A DNA stretch of 64,000 nt from Fomitopsis serialis (taxonomy: Eukaryota; Basidiomycota; Agaricomycetes; Polyporales; Fomitopsidaceae): assembly GCF_022376445.1 (NCBI RefSeq), contig NW_025955002.1, forward strand, positions 186,001 to 250,000, given 5' to 3'. Numbering within the stretch: position 1 is the first letter of the stretch; every line of letters begins with the position of its first letter. This document shows, piece by piece, positions 24,532-35,739 of the stretch. Below the pieces are notes generated by a model. The model worked only from the letters and a program-made list of their open reading frames with translations, had not been told where the DNA came from and searched no databases. Both the position numbers and the translations under genes were made by a program.

Positions 24532-27500
24532 ATGTCACTAATCAGTGACCCAGAGTACGTTAGCTCATTATTCCTCCTCGAGAGGCTGGATGCTCACATT
24601 CAACAAACACATAGCTATCTCATTCATTCCCTGCGCCTGAACTATCTGCGCAACGTTGATGACCCCTACGGACCCCGCCTCATCTCGCTCGATCCTTCAT
24701 ACGATGCGAACCCCTACATCTACGCCGCGGGCCTCTCCGACGTCGAGAAATGGCCCGAGCTCGCCGTGCCGTCCAGTCCCGCGCCAAGCGACGACGAAGG
24801 CGACCCAAGCAGGCCCGGAGGGCGGAAGTTCGGCGCGACGGGCTTGAAGTACACCACGACGATCATGGGCCCGAGCAGGGTGGGTGGGATGGGCTTGCGG
24901 GTGAATGGGAAGAGGGCGTCGGCAGCATCCAAGAACTCGTATAGGTTCTCGATCCGCTCGGCGACGGAGGTGGGCCCGAGCGTGCCCCCTGGGGAGAAGA
25001 GCGCCATGGAGGCAGCGCAGGACGCACCAGCGTCACCATCGAAGCGCAGCGCGGCGGACGGGCCGGATGGGGCTGCTAATGGTATGTTTGCGCCTGCCTC
25101 CGACACGACTGCTGGTGCAGAGGAGCAGAAGGAGCCGCAGAAGACTATATCGCCGGAGTTCCACCCTCGATTCAAGGGCGCGGCGGAGATGGAGGCAAGA
25201 CGCAAGCTGCGGATGCTCGCGAGGGCGCAGCCGCCTCCTACGGCGGCCCGCCCTCCACCATCGACCCAGTACATCTACCCGGAGCTGTCGTCCTCGGAGG
25301 ATGAGTCGGAGGATGATGTGGACGAAGACATACCGGAGGACGAGGATGAAGATGAGTTCGATATGGTTCCGGAAGTGGACGACGCAATCGACATAGATGG
25401 CGAGGAATTCGATCCGTATGTTTCTTGTCCCAATGCTTGCACACCCATCTCACTCACACACTCCACAGTGACTTCGCAGCAAGTCGTGGCCTCAGCGGAG
25501 ACCTCGACATGCACACTGATAGCGATGGCGTCTCCATCATGTCCGGCACCAACTCCATCATGTCCACCTCCGAGGCGTCCTCCATGGTCGGCTCCTCGCT
25601 GCCCCAAGGCAGCAGCTCTCGTGTGCGCAGCCGACTTAGCCCTGTGCGGGAGGGCCGGCACAGCGAGGAGACCTCCGTCGAAGCGCTGCCCGAGCGGCCA
25701 GAGGAATCCGCGCCCATCGAGCTCGGCTTCGACATGGTCATCCCTGCGCCCAAGGCGGACAAGGCGAAGGCTCCCGGCTTCCTCGCCCCGCCGACCAAGC
25801 GGGCGTTGGGCCCCTCGAGCGCGCCGGGCGAGAACCCATTCGCGCGTCGCCCCGTCCCGTCTGCGCGCCCGGGCCAGTCCGCGCTGAGCGCGATGCTCGC
25901 GGAATCGTCGGGCTCGTCGTCGAGCAATCCGTTCACGGAGCTTTATAGCGCGATCGCGGCCCGCTCTGATTCGGAAAGTATGGTAGTGAACGTGTACTTC
26001 CCGCATGTGCGCAAGCCTGCGGGCAAGCCGCTCGAGCTGAAGGTGCGGAAAGACGCGTCAGTGGAGGAGGTGCTTGGCTTTGCATTGTGTACTTACTGGG
26101 AGGAGGGGTGGTTACCGAAGATTGACGAGGGCTTGCAGGGAGAGGAGGATCCGAAGTGGGAGAGCAGATGTTCGGCGGTGGGTTGGGTGATGCGGATTGC
26201 GGAGGATGACGGAGAGGTGGACGAGGACTTCCCGCGTATGTCTGTCCACTGCGATTTGGACGTAGATGGCTGCTGACTGCTCTCATCTTATGCAGCGCCG
26301 GATCGCACGGGCAGGATATCGAAGTTCAACTTCGATGCTTATGCTGTGCTTGAAGCGAGTCAAGCGCAAGGTCTGTATAACCTGCTAAACATGCATGTTA
26401 TCGACTGACCCACCCTTCAGTCCAACAAAACAAGGTGCTCGAGTCCAAGATCCAGCGGCGCGCTTCCCGCATCGTCATCAAGAAGAAGAAATCCACAGGC
26501 CTGCTCAACAACATCGGGGCGGCGAACGCCCTCGCACTACCAACCGAAACGCTGCTCGGGACGAGCGCCGGCCTGAGCTCGCTCGCGTCCTCCTTGGGCA
26601 TGTTCCCCAGCTCACTCGGCCCCTCGACGAGCCACGGCCCGCCCCAGTTCCTGCGGATCAGGATTGCGGACACGGCGGATGCGGGGCACGTCTCGACGAC
26701 TATCCAAGCGTACGTATCTCGTCGTCATTACGCGCACAGGCCAGCACTCAAGTGCGAGATACAGCTCTGGTGGCATGTACATGGCGGAGGTGCTCGAAGC
26801 GGTCTGCCAGAAGCGCAAGCTGAGCAACCCGAAGGACTACGCGCTCGTGCTTGACCACGGCGCGATGAAGGTGTACATCCCACTGGACCGGACGGTGAAG
26901 AGTCTGCAGGGCAAGCGCGACCTCATCCTCATGAAGCGGACCATGCTCCAGAACTACGGGGTTGAGATGAATACGGGCTCGGGGAGGACGACGGATCCGA
27001 ATGGTGCGTTCACTGTGATCCTAAGATGGCTGTGAAGTTGACTGGCGTTCATAGCGTCTATCCTCAAGCGGCAATCGGAAGTCATCGACACGCCGTTCAA
27101 CTCGATATTCGACCCGACAAATGCGTATAAGGTGCGGAAGTGAGGATGTGGGGAGTCTGTGCTGTTACTGACTTTCTTCGCCAGAAATATACTGTGTACC
27201 GCAAGGTTCCTATGCTGGTCACGCGCAGCGCACGGTTGCTCGCTATCGACGGAGGCTACCTTCACGTATGAACCCCAATCTTGCACCGTGACGACGCTGA
27301 TCGGGTTCCTGTAGATCATACCCATGTCGAACAAGGCCAAGCACGTCTTCGAGAGCGGCAAGACATCCTCGTACCACCTCAAGAGTGTTGTAGCCTGTCA
27401 GCAGTCGAGCAAAAACAGCTCCACGTTCAAGCTAGTCGTCCGCGGCAACGCGGAGAGGAATAAACGCTATGACTTTGAGGCTGAGAGCGCCAAGCTAGCT

Positions 27501-27648
27501 GGTACGTGCAGTCGTGACATCGTGGGTACATCCTGGCTGAGCGACTTCTCTGTCAGCCGAGATCGTGCAAACAATACGGTCACTGAAAGTGGCAATGGAG
27601 AGGCCCGGGACCATCAAACAGTCGCGCAGGAGTAGGCATGTCGGATAG
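24532..27648 (+). CDS. SIN1: TORC2 subunit SIN1/AVO1
   Basis: This is the TOR complex 2 component that recruits AGC kinase substrates (Ypk/Akt type) at the plasma membrane. Start is the ATG at 24532. The N-terminal region has ERLDAHIQQTHSYLIHSLRL and PYGPRLISLDPSYDANPYIY, a feature shared with fungal AVO1. Next come a long disordered, acidic stretch and then the CRIM domain, beginning PFTELYSAIAARSDSESMVV and continuing through YWEEGWLPKID, SAVGWVMRIAEDDGEVDEDF and ISKFNFDAYAVLE. A Ras-binding-like ubiquitin fold (MYMAEVLEAVCQKRKLSNP) and a C-terminal PH domain (KYTVYRKVPMLVTRSARLL, then SSTFKLVVRGNAERNKRYDF) follow. About nine introns; roughly 880-900 residues. The last exon ends MERPGTIKQSRRSRHVG with TAG at 27646. 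Domain order and length are normal. Confidence 0.93.
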
Positions 27649-27929
27649 GAGGACGCTGTCGGAACATTGTATCATACCGCATGTTGGATACCAGGGCATT
27701 GTACTATAGCCGCATCCCCCATCATACCCTTCCGAATCATGACTGTGTTCCTTTGAGCCTTTTTCGGCGCACCGATGCATGACTCAATCAAGCGTAGCAA
27801 TGCCAATTTGGAGGAAACACGGATTAGCGCGACTGCAGGGACATAACTGCAATCCTTTCAGTAAGCCAGCAACAGGTGCGCACGGTGATATGTGACTCAC
27901 TTTACACAATGAGGGCCCATCCACGAGGA

Positions 27930-28394
27930 CTATCGTGCCCTGCAAATTACCTCCCCGCCGAGCTGCAACTGCATGGCCTCCCTCGCCTCGAGCCACTCAT
28001 GCTCCTGGTTGTTCGTCCGAATGACAGCCACCTCGCCCATCCTTAGTGGCTTGACGTTCTTCGCCCTCCGCCCGGTGCATATCCTCCGGATCTCCGACGG
28101 GTCCATGCTGATGCCCTTGCTGGGCTTGCTGACGAGCTCCATGTGCGTGAGGACCGGCCGGTCATCGCGATATTTGAGCTCGACCCAGATTCTCCTCTGG
28201 GCGTCGCCCGCCTCGCGAAAAGCGTCGGGTGAGGGTTCAGAGATGGTACCGCGCGTGAGCGAGGAGATGATCCCAGAGCGGAGGAGGATGGAGAGGATGC
28301 CGAGGTTCTGACGGGTGTGGTTGACGGCGATGCGGGCGTGCCTTGCACGGAAGGCATTTTGGACGCTCGAGCAGAGATAGTGTGGCAAGACCAT
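27930..28394 (-). CDS. MRPS8: Mitochondrial small-subunit ribosomal protein S8 (uS8m)
   Basis: This is a component of the mitochondrial ribosome small subunit that binds the central domain of 15S rRNA. It is a single exon of 154 codons from the ATG at 28394. The N-terminal helix block reads HYLCSSVQNAFRARHARIAV, followed by LGILSILLRSGIISSLTRG, typical of uS8. The C-terminal half has RIWVELKYRDDRPVLTHMEL, SKPSKGISMDPSEIRRICTG and KPLRMGEVAVIRTNNQEHEW. The C-terminal motif resembles fungal mitochondrial homologues rather than the bacterial TS(x)G form. The length fits. It is tail-to-tail with SIN1 (281 bp apart) and divergent from the gene at 29101. Confidence 0.9.
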   Translation of the reverse strand: MVLPHYLCSSVQNAFRARHARIAVNHTRQNLGILSILLRSGIISSLTRGTISEPSPDAFREAGDAQRRIWVELKYRDDRPVLTHMELVSKPSKGISMDPSEIRRICTGRRAKNVKPLRMGEVAVIRTNNQEHEWLEAREAMQLQLGGEVICRAR

Positions 28395-29100
28395 GCTGCA
28401 GACCTTTTTGACAGTGAGTCAGAGTATTTAAGATAATAGAGAGTGGGAGAGAGGATGCGTACAGGCGTTGCAGACGTCCAGCGAAGATAGGCAAGAGCAA
28501 GGCCGGGTGTGACGGTCAGTGCGTGACCGCGCTTGTCTACACGCGTGACGCGACGCGACGCATCCGCTGCCCCTTGCTTTCATTCCTTGAACTTCACTCA
28601 TGCGCGTCGCCTCTCACCGGATCCAAGCAGGACTCAGCATTGGCTTTGAAACGCGCCGACTGCCTCCTCAGTGATGGTCCAAATTGTTGTGCCATGAAAG
28701 GAGATTCGGAAAGTGTCGACGGCTGTGCTACTTACACGCAGTATCCAATGAGCTCGACGAGGTCCAATCGAGGCCACCGCGCCGTTCGAAGAACCAGCGA
28801 TGCTGAGAACCTCAGGCAGACGCTGTGCGCTGTAATGTCGGGGAAGGGCCTCTTCTGCAGCGTGTTGTCCATGTGTTTGAGGACGCAAGATGTCACTGTC
28901 CTCTGAGAACTTCGTGATATCCCCCGGCATAACGCGAGCGGATGCAGCAATGCACATGGTAAGTGCGAATACATCGTAACTCAAAGACTCACGGCTTCAC
29001 ATGTACAGTTCACGTACTTAAGCTCTCAAGCTCTCACGACTCAATAGCCACCACCTCCAGCTTGCCGCAATCTCAACCACGCTCGCAATCGGAGAGTATC
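28395..29100. promoter_or_regulatory. Divergent upstream region of MRPS8 and the 29101 gene
   Basis: This 706-bp gap lies between two divergent start codons. At 28545-28561 the plus strand carries GTGACGCGACGCGACGC, preceded by an overlapping ACGCGT; the same 17-mer is found upstream of the HDAC gene. The other frames here are short and unrecognised. The core promoters of both genes should lie here. Confidence 0.35.
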
Positions 29101-29828
29101 ATGGCGTCCGTATACGCATCGTCCTCTTCCCTGCCACCAGCCGCTGCTAGCTCATCGAGCAATGATCGCAAGCTTGCTGATGCCTATCGCGAGGCCGTTA
29201 AGCCTGAACACACCGGTGCTCGTTACACCACCGTGCCACCATTCTTTTCAGACGAACAGCGCTATCTCGATGCCTGGACATCCACTAAGGTGATCCAAGG
29301 CCTTTCACAGATATTCCCGCGCTGCCTTGCTGCCGAGGTACATCGTCGCTCCAGTTCTCTCATCAGACGAGCCGCTAACCTCACCACAAGGCAGAGCCCC
29401 TTCATCTCGAGGGGCTCTCTACCGATGCCCTTGCGCAAATGATCGATGCAAAGGAGGCCTCCGTGTCTACGCGTCGTGCCGAGCTTGAAGTCATGCAGGC
29501 CCAGATCGCTGAAAAGCGCCGTCAAATCGATCTCCTCCATTCACTCATGGAAACTCAGAAACTCAGCATCCGGCTTGCAGCGACTCAGTTGAAGGAGGCA
29601 GAGTCATATGCCCGTGCGCGAGGCATCGACATCGAGGCTGAATTGGCAAAGAAGGAGCGGGCGCGGGAGGAGAAGACTGCCGCTGAAGCTCGTGCTTCAG
29701 GCGAGGACGAGGACGAGGGCGATGAGTCTGACGAGGAAGGCGACAGTGACGGGAGCTCTGTTGACACGGTGATGGCCGGTCCCGCGGGTGGTCGTGAGCG
29801 AGTTGCAAAGAATGGGATGCAGCAGTAG
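29101..29828 (+). CDS. Small coiled-coil protein of unknown function
   Basis: I do not recognise the family. The start is the ATG at 29101. Exon 1 has a low-complexity Ser/Ala N-terminus, then KLADAYREAVKPEHTGARY and PFFSDEQRYLDAWTSTKVIQ. A 53-bp intron (29338-29390) joins CLAAE to AEPLHLEGLSTDALAQM. Exon 2 is a long helix predicted as coiled coil (from DAKEASVSTRRAELEVMQAQ through AATQLKEAESYARARGID) followed by an acidic tail (GEDEDEGDESDEEGDSDG) and a basic end. The total is about 224 residues. It has no signal peptide or membrane segment. A nuclear or cytoskeletal adaptor is possible, but that is a guess from composition only. Confidence 0.72.
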
Positions 29829-30311
29829 CTGTGCTGAGGCAGTTGTATGTCTCTCTATCTGGCTCTTGTATTGCTTGCTGACCCCGTGTTTGTACACTCA
29901 ATGCGTGCGTTGACCATATAGCTCGGTCTATCTCCATTGCTTAGACATGTGCAAGTTGCTCTTGTTTGCTGGCGTGCCTTCCTCTGTGCCACTGCTACCG
30001 ATACGCGTTCGCTCTGTTTCTCTGCCACTGGCTAGCTGGGATAGACAGTGATGCTATACAAATAGGTCTCGAAGAACTTGAACTTCACGATGATGGGATC
30101 CGAAGTTGGTAACAAGAAATGATGACATCTCGGGGTACATGCCCTTGGATATAGTCCAGTTAGATAAAGGATATCATTTGTGCGCACGAAGGTCGTTCGG
30201 AAAGTCTGAATGGGGAGTCCGCGAAGCATATTCAACCAAAAAGGAAACACGGGAGGCGTATTGAAAGCGGGGGTATATTAGACGCCGAGCCGATCACTGT
30301 CGGGTACCATC
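29829..30311. promoter_or_regulatory. Intergenic region with a TATA-like site before the F-box gene
   Basis: This 483-bp gap holds the 3' flank of the coiled-coil gene and the promoter of the next gene. GTATATTA at 30273-30280 lies only about 32 bp before the F-box ATG; if it is a TATA box the leader would be very short, so it may be fortuitous. Confidence 0.3.
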
Positions 30312-32761
30312 ATGAACGTCATTATTGCCGCCCTCGCGCCCGACCCGCCACCGTCGCCGCTGCTCGACCTGCCCACCGAGCTCATCGTCCGCATCCTCGC
30401 CCGCCTCCCCTGCCCCGCCCTGCTCGCCTGCAGACTCGCCAACCGATCCTTCTGCACCCTCATCGACGCTGACACAAGCCTCCAATATACCGTCGAGCTC
30501 TATGCTGCCGGAGCAGTCGACAACCCCGCCTCGCGCCATGTCCTGGCCGACCGCCTGCGCATCCTGAAGGAGCGTGAGAGGGCATGGCACCGCTTGGAGT
30601 TTTCTCGCATCGCGCAGATTCAGGTGCCACACAACCCCTCGAGCATATACGACCTCACCGGCGGGATGTTCCTGCTCGGCGAGTCCTACTCGCGACTGCT
30701 GCCTGCGTGGAGGTCTACGGACGCAACGCGATCCATCAATCTGCGGGCTGCCTTGAAGGCCAACAGTACCGCGGATGCACTAGACGGCCCATGGGCACAT
30801 ATAGACATCCACTCGAAGATCATGGACGTCGGGATCGCTGCGCAGGAGCATGACTTGATCGCAATCGTGACCTACTCGTATGTACCATCTCACCACTCGC
30901 CCTTATGCGCAGTCACCGCGGGAGAAACACCTTTTTGGACTCCGAAAATCTTGAGAACATGGGAGTCTACGGGGAACTTTTTCAAGTACGCGAAAACCCT
31001 AGAATCCCTTCTCTGGAGGAGGGACGTGGGCGCGCAACGACTCAGAAGTGTTGTGCGCCTATGCACCTCTGCGATTGACTAGTGCTTCGCCTCTCCAGAT
31101 CGCTGTTGTTTGACGATAACCAGCCTTTTCGGCATTCTAGCTAGGTCCACAATGTTGGGCCCCGCACAAAAGTGCGGATAGGAGCGGAGGTCGTCGGACG
31201 TTGGTACCGAGCGATCCGGATACTTGCCACTCAACCTGGGCCACCGTAGCCAAGGTCGCGGCTGCCTGGCTCAGCCTGGCCGCATCGGAGTCTGCTGCGT
31301 CCGGCGACCCCTTATCAAACCCGCTGGACTCTACGTACGTGTGTTTGAGAGGCGCGGGGGCCGACAGTGTGGGCTTAGCTGTCATTGTGCTTCCGACAAT
31401 GTTCCCCGTAACACTACTGTTCTTGGCGTTTCAAGAGTCCCAACAAGTTGAATTTGCCCGCGGCGAATACTAATTCTGCCACTGACTGGATAGGTTTAAC
31501 GTAGCGAACGAATTACTAGCGGACCTCAGGATCCACTTGATCAAACTGTCGAGCGGAGGCCACCATCCCGCTGCGTCCCAGCCTGTCTTACAGGTCCCGA
31601 GGATGCCGTTTTTCCCCGGCCACTGCAGCGTCTCGATTGAGATCGTCGGGGACACGCTCGGCGTCCTCTTCAACTCCTCGCGCCTCTTGAATGCCCGGGG
31701 AGACGCGACGCCCGCCGTTTCGTTCTACGTCTACAACTGGAAAACTGGAAAACTGAAATTCGTCAGTCGGATGTCTGCCTTTCCTTGCGCGAAACAGCTC
31801 ACGGCTGTCTCCAGACACGCACGGCAAACGGGCCTCATTATAACGCGTTCTGCTTCCTCTCGCCAGACGTGATCGTTCTCCCGAACATCACCGCCCGCTC
31901 GCTGGAGCTCTGCTCACTCAGCGTGCCCGAAGGCTCCTCCGAGGACCCGGCGCCGCTGCAGACGCTCTGCAGCCTCGCGCTGCCCCAGATCACGTCCAGC
32001 ACGCTCCTGCACCGGATCTGGTGCCGCGCCGAGCCGAACGCGCTCGCGACGTGCAACGGCACCTTCGCCGACGCGCCGTTCTTCAGCGACCCCGCGCGCG
32101 CGGTGATCATCTTCAACGTCGTCGCGCAGGATCTGCTGAACGGCACGCTGCACTACCTGTCCCTCGTCGTCCACCGCTCCTCGCTCCTCGCGCGCCTCGA
32201 GCTCGCTCCCCAGCTCTCGCCGGCATCGTCGCCGGCGATGCAGCCCCCGCGCGTGGAGTGGGCGGAGTGGGGCCCGCCTGCGTGCGTGTGGCTCGACGGC
32301 GACGGGCTCGCGATCCGCTGGATCACCGTCACCTGCGGGCAGCGGCTCGTCGTCATGAGCCGGGAGAGCCCCGCGCCCATCCTGATCTACGACTTCAACC
32401 CGCGCGCGGTCGCACGCCGGACACACGCGGCTCGTGCGCGGGGACGGCTCGTCCGTGAGTCGGCGCACAGCGACCTGGAGTGCGACGGCGGCGGGGCGAA
32501 GACGGTGTTTTTGCGGCGCGCGGCGCTGCTGTCGACGGTGTTCGAGGAGCCGGTGCGGTCGGAGATGGGGTACAGCGTGACGGAGACGAGGGAGGAGTAT
32601 GACTACGAGAGCGTGATGATGGACGAGGGGGTTCTGATCGGGGTGCGGGTGCGTGCTGTTGGTTCAGTCGTCGGTGCTGTTTCTGACGCTCGAAGCAGCT
32701 GGACACGGAGGCGGACAATATCGAGAGTCTGGTGCTGCATGCGGTCGGGCCTGTGGCGTGA
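30312..32761 (+). CDS. F-box protein with an unusually long intron
   Basis: This is a predicted SCF ubiquitin-ligase substrate adaptor. The F-box lies near residues 14-60: LLDLPTELIVRILARLPCPA followed by LLACRLANRSFCTLID. A long body with beta-propeller-like spacing follows, as in many basidiomycete F-box proteins (for example SVSIEIVGDTLGVLFNSSRL and FCFLSPDVIVLPNITARSLE). The start is the ATG at 30312. Exon 1 ends at 30877 (VTYS). Intron 1 runs from 30878 to 31493, 616 bp, and rejoins FNVANELLADLRIHLIKLSS in frame. Intron 2 (about 31762-31812) and a last short intron lead to LDTEADNIESLVLHAVGPVA with TGA at 32759. About 590 residues. The other introns have normal lengths near 50 bp. The target is unknown. 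Confidence 0.78.
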
Positions 32762-33241
32762 AATGTAGATCACTGTGATGCACCAGTGAAGTGCTGATCC
32801 TCGGATGGTGGCCAACAGCTCCCTACTCAACTCATTTGTAATTCAGATAACGACAAGTAGCTCTACTAGGAATCAATAGAACCTTATGCACTCTCATCGA
32901 GACTACCTGCTATAGCAGCCCAGTGTACTAGGAACGGAAGATTGCCGATCAAGTTCAGATTCAAATCCCGCGTGCCATCGGATTCGTTGTACAAGTTGTA
33001 CCATACGACTGTAGTCCGTCCTTGAACAACGGAAACGGCCGCGACACTGCGGGCATGAAGGTGGAAGACCAAGGATCGTATTGCGCGCGGGGCACTGTAA
33101 ACGAGCGACTGATTACGTGGGTTACGGTACGGTACGAGGCTCTTCTCTCTACTTGAGCATGGATCATTCTTAGCACTGACATACGTCTCGGAGGCGCGGA
33201 GGCGAGTGCACTCCAAGCCAGGTAAGTACTACATGCACACA
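32762..33241. other. Intergenic region between convergent genes
   Basis: This 480-bp gap holds the 3' flanks of the F-box gene and the metallophosphoesterase gene. I see no gene or repeat in it. Confidence 0.5.
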
Positions 33242-35060
33242 TCAATTGTAGGACGCGTCCAACGTGACGTTCGCATTGATTGTCCCGTTTTCGTAGCGGA
33301 TCCACGACTGCAGAGGGCCCGTCGGGTCAGGCGACGAGAAGATGATGTTGCGCACGCCGTGGCCCCACCAGGAGTCGCTGTACCCGCCGTAGCTGCACAA
33401 GATCGAAAGACATCCGCATCAGCAATGCCCTGGCTTAGGCTATCGCTCAGATGAGACGATACATACCCGGAGTGCTTGCCGAAGCAAAATATGACGTTCT
33501 TTGTCGGCTCGCGGACGCACCACTCATTGCCGTGATCTACCAGGACGGCGGGAGGTCGTTGCTAATCAATGAGACGCCCTGGGTGAATAAGGGGAACGTA
33601 CCGTGGCCAGAGAAGACTGCGTGTAGGTTGGGCACGTATTGGTTGAGCGCGTCCCAGAACGGCTGGTCTTTGCCGAGGTTGGCGGACTCGGTCGTCGCCT
33701 CGGTGGAGCCGGAACCCAGGACGTCAGCTGTCGGAGGGGAGATGAGACGATCATGTTCGTCTGGGGACACCAAAGGCTACAACGTACCGTTGAGTCCGGG
33801 ATCGCGGGTGCTATTCAGGTCGGGTTGGAGGGCCTGGATAGCGTGCCTGCGAAGAACGGGCTAAGCGTATGAAGAGAACCACGGTGGCGGAAATCCGCTC
33901 ACGGAGGGATGTGGACGAATGCGAGAGCACCCCGAGAGGTGCTAGCGGGACCCCATGCCGCGTCCATCGCCTCCGCTTCCGACTGAATCCAACCTGCGAC
34001 GGTCTCGTCGACCCAGTCGGGCACCGCAGTTGAGTTTTCTCCCTTGCTAAAGCCACCTGTTGGCTGTCCGTAAAGATGTGCATCGTTATTGTAAATGAAG
34101 ACGTACCCCGTGAATCGAAGAACCACAAGACGAGCTTCGGGGTAGCGTCTGAGGTAGCATCCAGGTCAGCCGCCCGTTCCAGACATTAGACCAGATTCGC
34201 GAATACCAGAAATATGCTCGTACACCTGAATTGCGCATTGGGTCAGCAGGAATGCTATAGGTAGGAACAGAGAAGAGTCACGCACAGGTACCCAGTACGT
34301 TCCGGGTCCTTGCTCGCCGCCGATGCCAGGCGGCGCGGTTCGCGTGTAGCTGAGCGGCGCGACCAGCTGCTCGCGCTTGATCTCCTCGAGGTGCGTAATG
34401 TTTGGTTCGTTGTCGTGATTCTAGATTAGGTATTTTTATTAAGTGAAGCATCGAGGACGAGGCAGAGACGTACGCCTTGCGTAGACGAGAAGGGTATCTG
34501 CGCTGTATTCAGAGGAGCGACGATCTCGTCTATGAGATGCGTCGAGTTCTGTCGGAAGGTGTCTACGTGATTTGATCATCCGCTGTGAGAATGCACTCGG
34601 GATAGTGATCTTAGCAAGGTCAGACTCACTCTCGCCAGTGATCAGGTCCCCGTTCAACACCCTGTCATGCCAATTAGATTGCCCTGTTGACATCGTAAGT
34701 CTCCCGTACTTACACATAGTCCGGTTTTTCGTCGGCCAAGACGATGTTCATCAACTCCGTGCTGTTGATGTCCTGTTGCGGGCCCCAGGCGTCCCATGGG
34801 TTCTCGCCGTAGTGCAGGTCGCAGAAGACAGTGATCTTGAACGTGCCATCCGGGCGAAATGCGATGCGTGGCTTGGTGGGGTATGGGTCCAGATCAGCGA
34901 CGAGCGACGTCTCTGAAATAGAGTCAAGTAGAGTTCAGACTTCCATCATAGTGAACGGCATACGAGAGCGTGCATGCGGAGCTGCACTAGCTAGCCTGAG
35001 GGGCAACATCAGGCTGCCCCACAAGCCAAACCACATAGCGATCCAGTACGTGAATGCCAT
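33242..35060 (-). CDS. DCR2-like metallophosphoesterase, secretory signal
   Basis: This is a calcineurin-like phosphoesterase of the fungal DCR2/phosphatase group. The ATG at 35060 starts a hydrophobic leader (MAFTYWIAMWFGLWGSLMLP then LRLASAAPHA), a probable signal peptide, so the enzyme should be secreted or vacuolar. Metal-binding motifs are all recoverable after splicing: FCDLHYGE (DxH), VVLNGDLITGE (GD), QG joined to NHDNE across an intron (GNHD), and GH joined to DHGNEWC (GHxH). The C-terminal block reads FCFGKHSGYGGYSDSWWGHG and ends NANVTLDASYN with TGA at 33242. About nine introns; roughly 420-450 residues. Two introns fall exactly inside metal-binding motifs, so unspliced translations look falsely broken. 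The substrate is unknown; phosphomonoesters are likely for the family. Confidence 0.87.
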
Positions 35061-35739
35061 GGCTGCTACGTGGTCAAGGGCTAGTCGTACGCGTCAGCGT
35101 CAGCCACGAAAGCTTCCCAGTACGAGACTGACGACGGCTCTTTATAGCAGTTTCGCTGATTGGGAGTAAGTTACCGGTGTGAGGAAGGATCTCAGGAAGC
35201 TCTCACCAACGTGCACCGTACAAGATACGAGTCTGGCTGTCCACAAGAGGGCCGATGTGCACGTTCGCCGCAAAAGCCGGAGCCGGTCAGCTTCGAGTTA
35301 CTTTTATGCGCCCGCACAGCGCCCGGCGCAGAACAGAGAAACTGCAACAAGGAACGCTCCAGTAGCGCCAATCATAATGGATCGTCCGAGTCGGGAGTCT
35401 CATCAAAGTCCATATGGGTAGTGTGTTGTGTCACGACGGTCTGCCAGCCGCATTTGCATCTTAGTATGCCGAAGACCAGTCCCTTCAAGGTGTGGTGATG
35501 TCTTTGCAGGTCGCGGCCCCAGGTCAGAGCTTTGCCCCCCTTATGGCCAGGTGGGTTGCACAAGGGGTATGTTAGCACTTACAGATCATGTCCGCCCGCG
35601 CTAATAGTGGGGTTAGCTGCCTCCTACATACAGACTTCGAGTTCGAGTAAACATCTACCAGTTCCTTGGCAGCAATCACCATAATTTAGGATATTAATAA
35701 TACATGTCCTACCACGAAGCCGAACATCCTGAATCGCGA
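35061..35739. other. Intergenic region upstream of the phosphoesterase
   Basis: This 679-bp gap holds the phosphoesterase promoter and the 3' flank of the UstYa-like gene. Short frames only; nothing recognised. Confidence 0.45.

Noticed and set aside
24720..26006. Long minus-strand ORFs in the SIN1 region
   Set aside because: Shadows of the SIN1 exons, whose CRIM and PH domains are clear on the plus strand.
28634..28984. Minus-strand ORF of 116 codons between MRPS8 and the coiled-coil gene
   Set aside because: No domain, no ATG-supported exon structure, and it fills the divergent promoter region.
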